Positions 1 through 31,287 of a DNA stretch of 64,000 bases are shown piece by piece (positions within the stretch are counted from its first letter, which is position 1; the number at the start of each line of letters is the position of its first letter). Both the position numbers and the translations under genes were made by a program. Source of the DNA: Amoebidium appalachense (taxonomy: Eukaryota > Ichthyosporea). The stretch spans positions 19,220,001 through 19,284,000 of the forward strand of contig CAVNZM010000001.1 in assembly GCA_963693365.1 (NCBI GenBank), read 5' to 3'. Below the pieces are notes generated by a model. That model did no database searches, was not told the origin of the DNA, and worked only from the letters and a program-made list of their open reading frames with translations.

Positions 1-1
1 A

Positions 2-208
2 AGTGCCTACTTGAAAAGTTACCCCCCACACACCGCTCTGTTGGCGACAGCTCCCTTGGAACCCATGCGGCATGTTACCCGCCGGCGTAACATAACTCGG
101 ACTATCGGTTTGGCTTTTTTCAAGCCCAAAGCAATGGGTGATACCATATTTCCGGCTGACATCCGGGGGCATAGCTTTCCGTTCGAAGACGATAAAGTTC
201 CGCCCTAG
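2..208 (+). other. Open reading frame entering from the left edge, possible end of a mobile-element protein
   Basis: The frame is open from the window edge to a TAG at 206-208 and its last 30 residues are of normal complexity (it contains FPADIRGHSFPFEDD). It lies immediately upstream of the interspersed repeat at 213-693. It could be the C-terminus of a protein encoded by a longer version of that element, an exon of something else, or chance. I do not recognise the sequence. No splice donor for joining it to the RB gene is evident. Confidence 0.2.
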
Positions 209-212
209 TAAG

Positions 213-693
213 CGTGTTACTACCCTGCGGCGTGGGTCAAATCTCATATTTTCCCCTCTGATTACGAATTCTGTGGCCTTCGGGACTTAATTCTTTTCAG
301 CTGGTGTAGTATGTTAGCCAGGGAAGTATCGACTTAGGTATCGACGGGGGAGCTTCCTAGAAGCCCCGTCTCCTGAGTTCCTATCTATATTTTTCTTGCT
401 TCTGCTTACTGCTGCAACTTTAACCCCCGGCCTTTCCCACTGCCCTTGCCTGCATAAGCAACCCTGCTCGTCTCTGATCAAGACGGGTGACCTACTCATG
501 TTCAAGTGAAACAGTATCTGAGTTGGGTTTCGTTAACGAGGGGAATAGGTCGAAACTCGGGTACTGTGGATGACGTGGGCCCCCCCTGAGGATGGGCTCT
601 GCTTATTATGCATACTCTTTATGTATGGCTTGCATTCTGCATCGTGTTATCCGTTTGTTCTTGTGTACTTCGTACTTTTTGACGCATTCAAAA
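213..693 (+). repeat. Interspersed element, long copy 1 (sense, RB intron)
   Basis: About 480 bp, collinear with 45762-46233 over its whole length. It starts at CGTGTTACTACCCTGCGG and ends in GACGCATTCAAAA followed directly by a C run. Near the 3' end it carries the small palindrome GTACTTCGTAC, which is the hallmark of the family. It lies in the intron upstream of the first visible RB exon, in the same orientation as that gene. Confidence 0.85.
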
Positions 694-953
694 CCCCCCC
701 CCCCCCCCCCCCCATCCTCTTCTTCGCCCCTCCCTCCCCCCCCCCCCCTCCCCCCCCCCCCTCCCCCCCCCCCCCTCTCTTCACACACATGCACGCACAC
801 TACACTATCTTAGTTTCTTTATACACCTGTCGGTTCGCAGATAATGCCCTATTGTTTCTCTGTTGCACTTTGCAGGACATCAATTTTTTCGTCGTGTATC
901 CATTTGAATTAGAACATCACGTCTGACCCATAGTGTGGTTTTCTCACCCACAG

Positions 954-9847
<8,894 letters not shown>

Positions 9848-10041
9848 AAGGACTGCAGACAATTAATGTGGGTGAGATTCAGGTTCTGAATTGGTGGTAT
9901 CCAGATCCATTCATGGTGAAGGGGTTGTGCCATAGAGGTGAGAGACGGAAGGTGCATCAGAGAGTTGTGTATGCCGGCGCCAGGCTCAGGCGCCAAACCA
10001 AAGAGCACGTTGCATAATGGATTTACCACGTCTGGGTCTTG

Positions 10042-10087
<46 letters not shown>

Positions 10088-10618
10088 GTACATGGTACCC
10101 CCCTGCATGTGCATGTGCAGACAGCCAAAGCCACACACGTGTATACACAACTGACTCAACACAATCCAAACACCACCATTTCGAATGGTAGTGGCACCTA
10201 GTTCATATGATCATGCACTTGAAGTGAACGAACCGAACATATTTAGTTTGAGTGCCAAAATGAAATTGTTGACTGTGTAGCCTAGACATGAGCATAACTT
10301 TTTGAAGTTTGTAGATGTGTGGCCTGTAGGTGGGGCAGGCAGTGTAATGGCGCGCAGTGTTGAGATTAGCGTATGTGATTGTGTCACTGTGTGTAGTTGT
10401 ATAATATATGTGATTAGTTTTATTAAGTTGAAGTGGGTTTGACCAGCCAGTATATTGTGTCATAGTACATGTGGATTACTATTTTTGTGTATTTCGTAAT
10501 CTTTTGAGAACTTATAAGAACCACACCACAAGGTGTTCTGCCGCTCGTTTGTTACTGTCCTTATATATGTCACCGATTACATCTAGTACCCTTGGTTAGT
10601 ATAGAATGTCCGGGCAAA

Positions 10619-10624
10619 AATAAA
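10619..10624 (+). terminator. Candidate AATAAA polyadenylation signal for the RB gene
   Basis: Canonical hexamer about 770 nt after the RB stop codon. A second AATAAA lies at 11145-11150. Which one is used cannot be told from sequence alone. Confidence 0.3.
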
Positions 10625-10663
10625 GCTCTTATTCTGAAAGGCAAAAGGACGGGCAGGCAGGCT

Positions 10664-10734
<71 letters not shown>

Positions 10735-11182
10735 TGGTTTCGACCAGTCCCTGATCCACCAATAAGATCAGCCCAAAATCTGGCCGCGGTGGCACGGTGC
10801 ACGTGCCTCATGATGTTCTTACGATCGCGAAAACCCCCTCGGGCTGCCGCTAGCATGTTCTTATGATCGGCTGGGAATAACGGACGGCGTGTGTGCACGT
10901 GTGTGTGTGGTTTTTGATTCCGAATTCTGTGCCGTGTTGCATGGTTGCTGTGCATGCACATTTGTAAGCTACAGGGCACCTGGGCAGGCCCTCATCAGCC
11001 GGTTTGTCTGCATTATGCTATTACAGCTAGCTTGGCGGTGTTCAACTTGCAGTTAAGTCCTGTCGATGTTTACCATATCGAAGTGGTACGCATTACGTAT
11101 GTGAGGTGCATGTGCTACGATTTGATATATGCCTTTGCGACTATAATAAAGCACATGTTTGGATCTTAAACTACCTGTGAAA

Positions 11183-11221
<39 letters not shown>

Positions 11222-11617
11222 ACCCACCCACCCACCCACCCACCCACACACGTGTACACCACTCTGAATCCCCCGGTACCGGCTACCACCACCACCACCA
11301 CGTGTCACATGCACCACGTAGAGCGCAATAAGTGCCCAATGACTGCTTTCAAATCCTGCGGTAGCGTGGCCAGCTGGCGAGTACATACCAACACAGGCAG
11401 GTATGCAGCCATACTACGTATAGTGTGGCTGGTCCACGCCAGCAAACAATCACAGATGCTAGCGCTAGACAATGCACTATGCGGGGCCACCGTGACACAG
11501 TAACCTTGCAGTTCCAAGAGCCTATATATGCCCGTGAATGCCAACCCAGGCCTGGACACTGCACTGAAAAAACACATGCATGAAAGCGTTGTTGCATCCA
11601 AAAGTCAAACTCAAATC

Positions 11618-11623
11618 TTTATT
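11618..11623 (-). terminator. Candidate AATAAA polyadenylation signal for the coiled-coil gene
   Basis: The hexamer on the minus strand lies about 790 nt beyond the stop codon at 12415-12417. Confidence 0.3.
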
Positions 11624-12279
11624 GGTCAAATCACGATTTATCATGTATATCACAAAATATCACAAAAAGTCTTGAAATTACATGTATCGTCTTAGAATCT
11701 TCATAAATCCCTCTACACACCTGACAAGCTGAATAGTTAACTACACGCGTGTTCGCTGACCTTTGGTTGCACTAGAGGCAGAGCTACTACTATAGCGCTA
11801 TGATGTTTAATATCACGTACGTGCAGGAAACATGCAAATATAGACAAGTATACTGTGAATTCGAGAGTGTAATGGCTAAATTTAATACATTGTGGTCATC
11901 TCATAATACGCTACTAAAGAAACCAGCTGCCCTTCAGATAAACAAGAATGACTATTATTAAGGTATTAACATCTAGTACTCAAAAAGACGCATCGCTGAT
12001 CACATACTTGCCACGGTATTCACAGAGGCTTCGTTCAACCCAAACACATACTATGATCCATTAACACATCAACGGTTGTTATATGTACATTTCAATAATC
12101 TCAAGCCCGCAGGCAAAACTGAGGCATCCAGCCAACGCGTAATACAAACCATTCATTTCGGGAAAAAAAAAAAAAAAAAAAAAAAAAAAGGGTTCGAAAA
12201 GCAAGTAAGAATTATAAATTGAAAACTAAAGACGGGAGGGGAAGATGGGTGGGTGGGTGGGTGTGTGTGTGGTGGTGGT

Positions 12280-12311
<32 letters not shown>

Positions 12312-14445
12312 AGGGGGGTACTTTGGCCGCGGAATGGACGTGGCCACTCTAGACCATTCAACAGTGAAACACAACTAATTAAAATTTCACCCCCTCTATT
12401 TATACCCTATTTTCTTACTGCATCATAGAGCCTCCCAGCCCACACCCCATACTCGTTGCTGCCTTGCCCAACAACAATTGACCCCACCCCAAAGGCTCGC
12501 TCGCACCCACTTTTCCATTTTCCACACCTTTTTCCAGGCAGAATTTGTAGCTGAAAATGCCCATGTCTTGTAGTAATTCATCAAAAATATCTGCGTGGCT
12601 GCAGTTGTAGGCATTTTGCCACCAAGAAATGTACAGGTCAGCCTGTTTTTTCAGCTCTTCGTTCTTGCGAAAATGTTGCTTCAGGTGCGGTAGATAAGTC
12701 TGTGGAAACAGAGAATGTAAGTCCAAAAAAAAAACCCAGAGATTGAGGCCCCTTGTGTGTCTGACGTGTGTGTATACGTACGTATCAAACTAAGCGCCTG
12801 CTTTATGTCTGTGTGCGTGCATGTGGATGTTGCCTGTGTCTGCATATGCCAGCGGGCATATGGATAATGGAGCTCGTAATTGTGATTAATTTTCGTCAGG
12901 AGAAGGTTGAGGGAAATAGAAGAGTTATGCCACGAATGTGCAAGAGACCTAAGTTGGAGCAGCCCACCACTGGCATGCAGAAACAACCGTTATGTGAGGC
13001 AATCATCTATGATGCGATTCTATATTAGACAAATACTGCAGTCTTCCGTAAATCGTCTGTGCACACCCCCAAAAGAAACCTTTTTAAGCACGTGCGCGTG
13101 TCCATGCACCTGCAAGCCTATAGATACCTTCCTGCAGGCTTGATACATACCCTCATAAAAAGCCCGTGGGTGTGCCCCCCTGTACACCCCCCCCCCCCAC
13201 CCCACCCACTCTCCCCCCAAAAGGAAACTACCAGTAGAGGTGGTGGGTTTTGCGAACTTCAAGTGTACTGATCAAGTTGGATAGACGTGGACAAGGGGGG
13301 TTAACACAACGAGTGGGTGCGTGTCACGTGTGAAAATAATGGCAGGGGGTAGAGGGGGGTGGGTGGGTGGACATGTGGGTGTTGTTCATGGGTGCCACCG
13401 CGGGAGGGGGGGGGGGAAGGGAGGGGGGGGGTCTTTACCTTTACAGCCTCAGCCGCATTTTCCAACAGAGCACTCTGCACCTCCACCACACAGAAAAACG
13501 GCGAAGAAAACTCGCCCCGCTTCATGATCTCGACGTAGATCTGACACTCTCGTGCGTCCATCAGGACAACATCGCGCGGTATTTTATCTTGCTCCCTCAG
13601 GAGCTGGGCTTGCAGCGCACCCAACATTGTATTCTCCGCAACTTCAGCTGCTCGTCTCCTTGCCTGCAGGTCGTCGACGTGATCAGAAGCCCTTTTGAGC
13701 GTTTGCATACGTGCAAACTGCTCAATAGCTTTGACAGAGGCGGGAGTAGAAGAGTAGGAGGAAGGGAGTGAAGGTAGGTGCTGTGTGTTGCATCCTATGG
13801 ATGTCTTCATGAATATTCCTGACTCGGACAGCTTTATTCCAGTTGTAGGTTCCGTTGCATTTTTGGCAAGTGGGGACGCCCCGAACGGAATAAGCTGCAC
13901 AGGTATTGCCATCACCATTTTGTCGCTTATCTTCTTCCAAATACACTATAATGATCCTGTGTGCGTGTGCGTGTGTGTGTGCGCGTGTGCGTCCGTAGGA
14001 GCAGAGTGGGCCTACCTATTTACGTGGGTGAAAGTGTGTTTATGTACAGTGTTGTCTGCGCAGAGGCGCAACGTGCAATCTGCACGTGCGCATGCGCTTA
14101 TGTGGTTTCTACAAGATCTCCGAATGCCAGTGTTTCCCGTATTTAAACACAATATTTTTCACTAATTTTGGGTCTAGCAATTTCTCTTCAAAAGTTGTCG
14201 TCGCCCCGGTGAGACATCGTCCACATGTGGTTGAAGATGTTGCCTAACGAGGATATCAACTTGGGAAAGCTTGAACTACACAGATCTACAACTGACGTCG
14301 CTGTACACTGAGAGATTTGGGTTCACGTTGATTTGAGCATTAAAGTTCAGCACAGCCACAAACAAAGCGGCAAACTTCTCCTAAGAAGTACTGCATGCAA
14401 CTGAATTGCAGAACAAAACAAACTTCAACTGAAGGGGGTGAACAC

Positions 14446-14645
14446 TGAAATGACGCAGTCCGTGTTATGTAAACATTCTAATAACTTCCGTCAAAAAAAG
14501 CGAAAGTGACATCATATCTGAAAGAAGGGTAAATCTAGATCTTGAAATGACGCAGTCCGTGTTATGTAAACATTCTAATAATTTATAACTTCCGTCAAAA
14601 AAAGCGAAAGTGACATCATATCTGAAAGAAGGGTAAATCTAGATC
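14446..14645. repeat. Tandem duplication, about 97 + 103 bp
   Basis: Two nearly identical units, 14446-14541 and 14543-14645, beginning TGAAATGACGCAGTCCGTG and ending AAATCTAGATC. The second has a short TTTAT insertion. It lies in the large intron of the coiled-coil gene, in otherwise unique sequence. Confidence 0.92.
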
Positions 14646-16162
14646 GATGTGACCGGGTGCATGATCTTGTTGACATTCATGACCGAGCCAAGGACTGATA
14701 TTTGGTACATTGAATAAAAACTACTTGGATTGCGTTATATAAGCTGAAATAATTAACCTGCATGCACCGGGTTGCACCCGACTCTGAATCATTCCCGTTT
14801 CAACTCCATTCAGCGGCCTCCGCCACCGCCCCAGCCGCTCAGTAAAGTTTGCACCTCTCGTTGATAATTTGAGTTCAAACAGTACCACAAAATGATTGGG
14901 TGAAAGGTTTTACGTGAAAGTGAAACCGGCCAGGTGCCGCCTCGAGGAAGGGCCAGCTCCCAGGGCATGGTAAACAATCCAATAAATAGTAAATTCCCTG
15001 TATATACGTATATTAATATTCATTTTCATTGTTTTACAATGGGTTTAATATTATATTTGAGCAACATGTCTCGACTCAACACAATGACTCAGAGTCACTG
15101 AGGCTCAGAGCCACATGATCTTTTACCAATCATGCGATTCCATAAACCATACCTGAGAAAGCAGCTTTTGATTGGAAGTGGCACAACGGTTGCACAACTG
15201 CGCAGTGAGACGGCTTTGTTATGTTGTAGTACATACTGTGCCACTAGTATTTGGGAGTCTAGCAGGCTTTATTTAAGGCTGATATATAAAGTCATACCCG
15301 TGTCTGTTTATTAGATTATTATGCACACATCTCAACACTGCATTATTACGTTGCATCGAGAACGAAGTGGCCATCACACACTTGGTGCGCTGATGTTCAT
15401 AGCTAGAGTATGGCTACTCCATGCAAAAGCACTGAAGGTAGGGGCTAAGCCGTAAAATACCGAAACCACCAACGTGGTTCATCAAATATGCTACAGATCA
15501 CTTATGGTAAACACTAAGTAAGTCTACGGTTTATAATACCAAGAGCCGACCAGAAGCAGTTGTGTACAGATGAGAAAACATTGGCATTGCCAAAATGCCA
15601 TGTACATGGGCGTGACTTTTGATTCAATAGTGTGATTACATGGGCCTCTAGTGCTCCGTGCATCCCCTGTTACATCCCCTGCGGTCACTGTGCGAGCGTG
15701 TATATACCAACTTAGTACTAGGATATATAATGATTTTTGGAAGAATGGGTGGGGCGCCCAGGAGGGGCGACTGAGAAAGGGGGGGGGGGGGGGGGGGGGG
15801 GGGGGGGAAGAAAGAAGAACAAGTATTAGGATATGTTTTGTGGCAGTTGCTGTGGCTTCTTCTTCTTTGCCTCGATAGCAGCCGTTACCTCCACACACAG
15901 CGCCTTCGTTTCAGCCTCAAGTGCAAAATACTCCCCACGGGCACTTTGCGCCTTTTGGGCCCCAGAGCTGATTTCAGAGCTCAGGGTAAAGGCAAGTTCC
16001 GTCAGTTGGCGTGCCTCTGCAGCAAGAACGGCGTTGGCCTCTTTGATTTCGGCAGCTCGTCGGCGTAGTTGTTCGATCTCGCTGTCACGCACTGTGCATG
16101 TATGGGGGGTTGGGAGTGAGAGACGGAGACATTAATGTCCGTGTGTGTACGGGTGTGTATGA

Positions 16163-16165
16163 ACC

Positions 16166-16229
<64 letters not shown>

Positions 16230-16259
16230 CGCACGCGCGCGCGCGCGTGCGTGCGTGCG
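16163..16259. repeat. (GT)n-(GC)n alternating purine-pyrimidine tract
   Basis: About 95 bp of strictly alternating purine-pyrimidine sequence, GT units grading into GCGCGC and GCGT. It is just outside the coiled-coil exon at 15889-16081. Similar smaller GT/GC tracts occur near 19795-19812, 26722-26748 and 46617-46645. Such tracts can adopt Z-DNA. Confidence 0.9.
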
Positions 16260-16304
16260 GTAGTGGTGGTGGTGGTGGTGTGTGTTGTATGTAGGGGAGG
16301 GAGT

Positions 16305-16343
<39 letters not shown>

Positions 16344-17335
16344 CTAGCCTCAACGATTATGTAGTTCTTTGTCATGCAGGGTTTTTTTGTGGTTGTGTGT
16401 GTTGTGGTGAAGAGGGTGGACGGGGGTTATTGTGTCGAACATGTAGAGATTGGTGTGTGTCGGGGGTGAGGGTTCGCAGGGGTTGTGAGTTTTTTCTTTC
16501 TTCTTTCCTTAAAGGAGAACTGATGTGTTCAGAGATAATACCTATTACTGGTGTGTATTTGCCAGGCGTGAAGGGCATGCATAGAAGAGGAGTGAGTAAT
16601 ACCCGCAGTTCTATCAAAGACAATGCAGTGCCAATAGCAACACAAGGTGTTATTATAATAATAAATATAAGCTAACTATGGAACATACGAGGAACCATTA
16701 TGCAATAATCAAGTCTTCGAGTTTAGGGGCCCTCCGGGGGAAGAGGGGGGCTGGGGTTGGATGGGTGTGTATGTGGGGGGGGGGGGGGGGGGGGGGGGGG
16801 AAGTTGCACACACACACCCACACACACCTACCCACCCACCCACCCACCCACCCACACACATTTAGAAAGAGAAATAAATAACCGCCACGGTTGGTGAAAG
16901 ACTCCTACATCCCCTCCCCCCTTCTCCCCCCCTCTCCCCCCCCCACACCCACACCCACACAACCCCCCCAAAAAATAATAAGAATAATAATAATAAATAA
17001 AAAATAAGGTGACCACCAACCGACACACCACCCCAACTCGACCCCTGTGCAAAGCAGGTAGTATGTGCATTAATGTTGCATGCATGTACGTGTTTTCGTC
17101 TTTGTCTGCATGGATTTCTTCCATAGACCTCTCCACGGTCAGCCGGCTGAAATCGCACGGGATTGAATTTCGCCAGCGAAGGCCAAAAATTATTATGTCG
17201 CTGGCGGTTTTCTTCGATTTTCGAGGCTTTAAAGTTGTCAGTACCTAACCAAAAACACACAAACAACGCAGGAGAATAATACGTGTCTATTGGTACCATT
17301 TACTCCTAAGCACAACACTAAGCTGCAAAGGTTTA

Positions 17336-27211
<9,876 letters not shown>

Positions 27212-28934
27212 GGAAAGTATCTGCCCTGCCCTGGTATCCCCCCACGAAATCCATGTTACAAATGGGAAGCATCAAGGACAGGAGTACAAGAATATCCAAC
27301 CTCGATATCAACTTTATGCATTCACCGACACGAGACATAGTTTGCGAACACAAACAAGAGCACATGTTTACACGCAAAAGGTGTAGCACGGATGTAATTC
27401 CTATAAAATCTGCAACCTTTCCTGCCGCATTAGGTCAATTAGAACTGAAGCTGGTAAAAGTTAGTTGAGTGAAACAAACAAACAAAAAAAACCGTATTAA
27501 CTCAACAATCTCTATTGCAATTCTACGACGACATGCAAGAATAGATCGTCTGAGTCAAAAGAGGGTGCTCACGAGAGTGTAAGGGGGGGTGGGGTACACA
27601 CACACACAACCTCACCGAGAAAGAGGGGGAGGGGGATGGAGGGAGAGAGATGAAAGGGGGTAGAAGCGGGGTGGGGGGGGAGAGAGAGGTGCAAAGAGTG
27701 GGAGAGGGGGGGGGGGGGTAGAGGGGGGCGAGGGGAGGGGGGGGGAAGGGGGCGCGGGGAGGGGGGGGGGGGGGGAGGAGGGGGGGGGAAGAAAGTGAGA
27801 GGCGGAGGGAGGGGGGGGGGGGAGAGCAAGAGAGGGGAGGGGGACAGAGAGGGGGGGAGGAGGGGGGACCGGGGGGGGGGCGGGGGGAGGGGGGGAGCGA
27901 GAGAGAGAGAAGCGAAAGGGCAACCAAGAGGGAAGAGGACAGAGAGAGAAAGCATACATAGGCAATAAGACACCAGCTGATGCCAAATAGCCCCGTGTAA
28001 TTCTTGCCGTTGTATTGAGCCTATGGTCCGTGAACCCCCTTAAAAAAAAAAAAAGAAGAAGAAAGCACTTAGACGAACTCAAGTGCCAATAATATGCAAA
28101 AGCAAGTCCACAAAGAAAATTGACATAGAGGTAAAAAAATTATAAGCGACCACATGCACACTCTGCTCCACGATGCCGCTCAGGCGGGCCACGTGCTACT
28201 TTCTGAATAGACCGCTTATAACACGCGCACGTTGCATAGTTCTTCTACGAACTTCCCCTTCAGAATTTCCGCCTGCCGCTTCAGCCCTCTCCCTCCTTCC
28301 CTTCTCTCCCTCACCCCCCTCGCCCTCCCCCCCCCCCCCTCCCCCCGTCCTATCGTACCTAAGGCAATATCACCTACGCTCCCTTTGTCTACTCACCTTC
28401 ACCATGCAAAAACTCCACGCAGCACACCACCAACCCCCATGTCACCGCCAATCCCAAATGATGTTTACAATGCTTCAGAGTAGAAAAACGTACCGTTACG
28501 GCACACGTTGCATCCTTCAACTAGCGCTCGGTTCGGTGAGTGTACGTTTATCAACTAAAAAAAATGGGCACTGGCATGGCCGTCAACAACCTTATGCATA
28601 TAGATTACTGGAGTTACAAAGTTGCAATTTCCCAAAGAAGCGATGCCTGGTCAAAGATTACCCTATTCTTGCAGGAGTGACAACTTGAGCGAGCGTACAG
28701 GCAGCTGGCAAGGGCTCCCCGACGAAAGCAGAGGCGCAATCTTTGCAATCGTCATCCGCACCGTACCCATATTTGGAAGTGAAGTCTCGTGTATGATTCG
28801 CACGGTTCGCACCCGTTGGAATGTGGTCGGCTTCGCACTCACGCTCGCAGAACGCCCCTTTAGGTAAGTGCATGAACTTTTACACACACACCTTATTCGC
28901 CTCTGCAGCTGACATGTGAGCCTACACTCAACCA

Positions 28935-28970
<36 letters not shown>

Positions 28971-29020
28971 TCACACAAGTACACACATAGACACACACGC
29001 ACAAGCACACACGCGCGCGT

Positions 29021-29073
<53 letters not shown>

Positions 29074-29733
29074 TTAAACACACACAACACACACACACAC
29101 GCACACACTCGCACACACTCGCACTCGATTGACCTACAGAGCTAGCACTCGAACATGCTCGTGTAGTCTAACTAGAAAAGAAAAGACGGCCCGCCCAGCG
29201 TAATAGTTAAGTCACAGCGCATCACCCGCCACCTCCCATATCCCACCCCTTACACCTTTTCATGTACACGTGCGCAAATCGTCACACAGCAGACTGAGCC
29301 CAGGCTCTGAACGACTTGGCAACCATGGCTCCCCCCTTTGTCCTCCCACCTTCAGGCTACGTTACTTATTACTTATTGGTATACCTCGAGTCTGTGTCGC
29401 TTTCTTCCTCTCTCTCTCTCTCTCTCCCCCCCCCCCCCTCCCCCCCCCCCCCCCCCCCCCCCCCCCTCCCCCCCTCACCGCAGCATAGATATGAGCATCG
29501 GCGTACACGTGCAGGTGAACAGTGTGATCTGCCGTCGGACGTAGCTACTATATCATACGTGCTGTAGCCGAGGTGTCGGTCATGAAAGTGTACTTCTAAC
29601 CCTTTGTGATTCTTCCCCTAACCAGCCCCGTCCCCCTCCCCCCGCCCTCCCCCTCCCCCCCCCCCCTCCCTTCCTTCTTCCCCTCTGCGTACCGGCACAC
29701 ACACACGCACGCACGCACGCACGCACGCACGTG

Positions 29734-29799
<66 letters not shown>

Positions 29800-30918
29800 C
29801 CACGTGCCCAAACTCCGCCACACACATAACACGCACACACACACCTTTACATGTAACCTGTGAACGTGTGTTCCCACGCATGCGTGCCTGCACCCTGTGT
29901 GTTGCCATCCTACTGTGCAACCGTGCGTGCACCTTTGTTAATAGGGGTACCACCGTCGGGCTTTATAGTGGACGTGTGGACGCGTAGGCACTTGAACGGT
30001 TATGGTTGCAGATGTACATCTGCGTGTGTACCCGCGTGCGCGCTACGGTGTGCGTACCTCGCCGGGCACTTCAGACGTACATGCACAGGGAGAGAGATGT
30101 TTTCTGATTAGCCAGGCTATTTCTCGGATTTATGCCCGTAGCCTTACCCTCAACCTAATTAAAGGTTCGCGTTATGACAGTATAAACCTTGCCTATCGTT
30201 CTTGTGTCGTGCTTGCTCACGGGCCCTGAGTGACAACAGTATTTTCAGCTTGCACAACTTCAGTACAGCACTCATACGAGCCCGGCTCTGGCAGGCTGAT
30301 CGGTTGGGCTCTCATACAGATAGAATAAGAAATGGCATCACCCTGTTCCATTGTTTTTATTTCTATTTTTTCGAAAAAGAGATCCCGTAAGTGTGAACAC
30401 TGCAGTGGGACCGCTGATGTAGGAAAAGCCTTGGTCTGTCACCGGCCATGAGTTGAACAAAGCAGAAAAAGGCGGCTGTAGGTCCAAAGTCTAGCTGAGC
30501 ACTCAGCGCGCTCCGTTGGTCCGCAAGCCTGCATGCCCAGCTGCGCAAAAGTTACCGCAGACCAATGCGTGATACATAGCAAATTGCGGCAGATTATTTA
30601 GCCGCATCTGATTGGTGTATACATTTCATATGTGTCAATTAGTACGAGATAGCATTATGGATGTCTTCCGATCTTTAAGTCTCCTGAACCAGTTGGTGCG
30701 AAATAACATCTACTCGGCGTCACCAGCGCAAAGCCAAGATGGGCCGGCCGGCCCGGCGCTTGCTCAGAAAAGCTATAATTTGGCAATTATTATTATAGAA
30801 ACAATTACGCTTCTATGTAACAGTTCCGACATGCCAATATACACAGGGCCTTTTGTGACTGATTTTCTTACGCCTGTACTATCAGTCTGATCATGAAATG
30901 ACATAAGGGGTCACTCAC
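27212..30918. other. Largely non-coding stretch with repeats
   Basis: Upstream of the PHD gene start. It contains a purine-rich G/A tract at about 27580-27920, AC/GC arrays at 28938-29104, a C-rich run near 29428-29475 and an AC array near 29738-29798. The + strand candidate exon at 28675-28863 is listed separately. At 30651-30890 (+) there is a 79-codon frame starting ATG GAT GTC with non-repetitive residues but no homology I recognise. Nothing else is supported. Confidence 0.5.
28675..28863 (+). other. Candidate internal exon of an unrecognised gene
   Basis: A good acceptor (CTATTCTTGCAG) precedes 28675 and a consensus donor (GTAAGTG) follows 28863. One frame is open throughout (contains RGAIFAIVIRTVPIFGSE), entered with two bases carried over. 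I could not find a phase-compatible neighbouring exon. Two minus-strand frames are also open here, so strand and reality are uncertain. Confidence 0.3.
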
Positions 30919-30998
30919 TTTTAAGATAACAGGTAAATCACGGTTAGGGTCTAGAATCTTATTGTAAAGTTCCTGGGCCGTAGGGTTCATAATTGTAT

Positions 30999-31043
<45 letters not shown>

Positions 31044-31287
31044 TGTCCCCCACCACCAACCCACCCCCCTGTCCCGTAGGTTCATAGATGTTTTTTTTTT
31101 CCCTTTTTTTTTTTTTTTTTTTTTTTGGGGGGGGGAGGTGGGGGGGAGGTGGGAGGGGGGAAATACATGCGGGTGCGTGCAATATAAGTGTGGGTGGCCG
31201 TGCACTGCATGCCACCCAGTTGCTGTGCAGCAAGTTGCAGAATAATTCTGCTTTTTCCAAGTTGATTCTGTCGATGTGGTGGGGCCT
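30919..31287 (-). other. Two candidate exons of an unrecognised minus-strand gene
   Basis: Exon 31216-31287 follows a pyrimidine-rich acceptor (GGTCTCCCGCAG) and encodes 24 residues including RINLEKAELFCNLLHSNW. Exon 30919-30972 follows GGCCCAG and encodes 18 residues, LYNKILDPNRDLPVILK, before a GTGAGT donor. Both are phase 0 and the peptides look like ordinary globular protein. The intron between them holds a T-run/G-run block and a long C run. I do not recognise the family and could not find the other exons. Confidence 0.4.

Larger units (their letters stand above)
9848..12414. other. Convergent intergenic region between the RB and coiled-coil genes
   Basis: I find no convincing gene here. 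It holds an (AC)n array at about 10047-10085, a 68-nt G run at 10666-10733, a C run at 11184-11220 followed by (CCCA)n, a poly-A at 12162-12189 and a G run near 12280-12310. Most of 11600-12150 is ordinary AT-rich unique sequence. Confidence 0.7.

Noticed and set aside
17090-17244. Alternative frame of the coiled-coil exon reading TDNFKASKIEENRQRH
   Set aside because: It would join in phase to the PHD gene upstream but the next exon then hits stops; the other frame continues into the coiled coil in phase.
27523-28082. Pro/Leu-rich minus-strand frame resembling a proline-rich protein
   Set aside because: Composition artefact of a G-rich tract, no splice logic and no conserved block.
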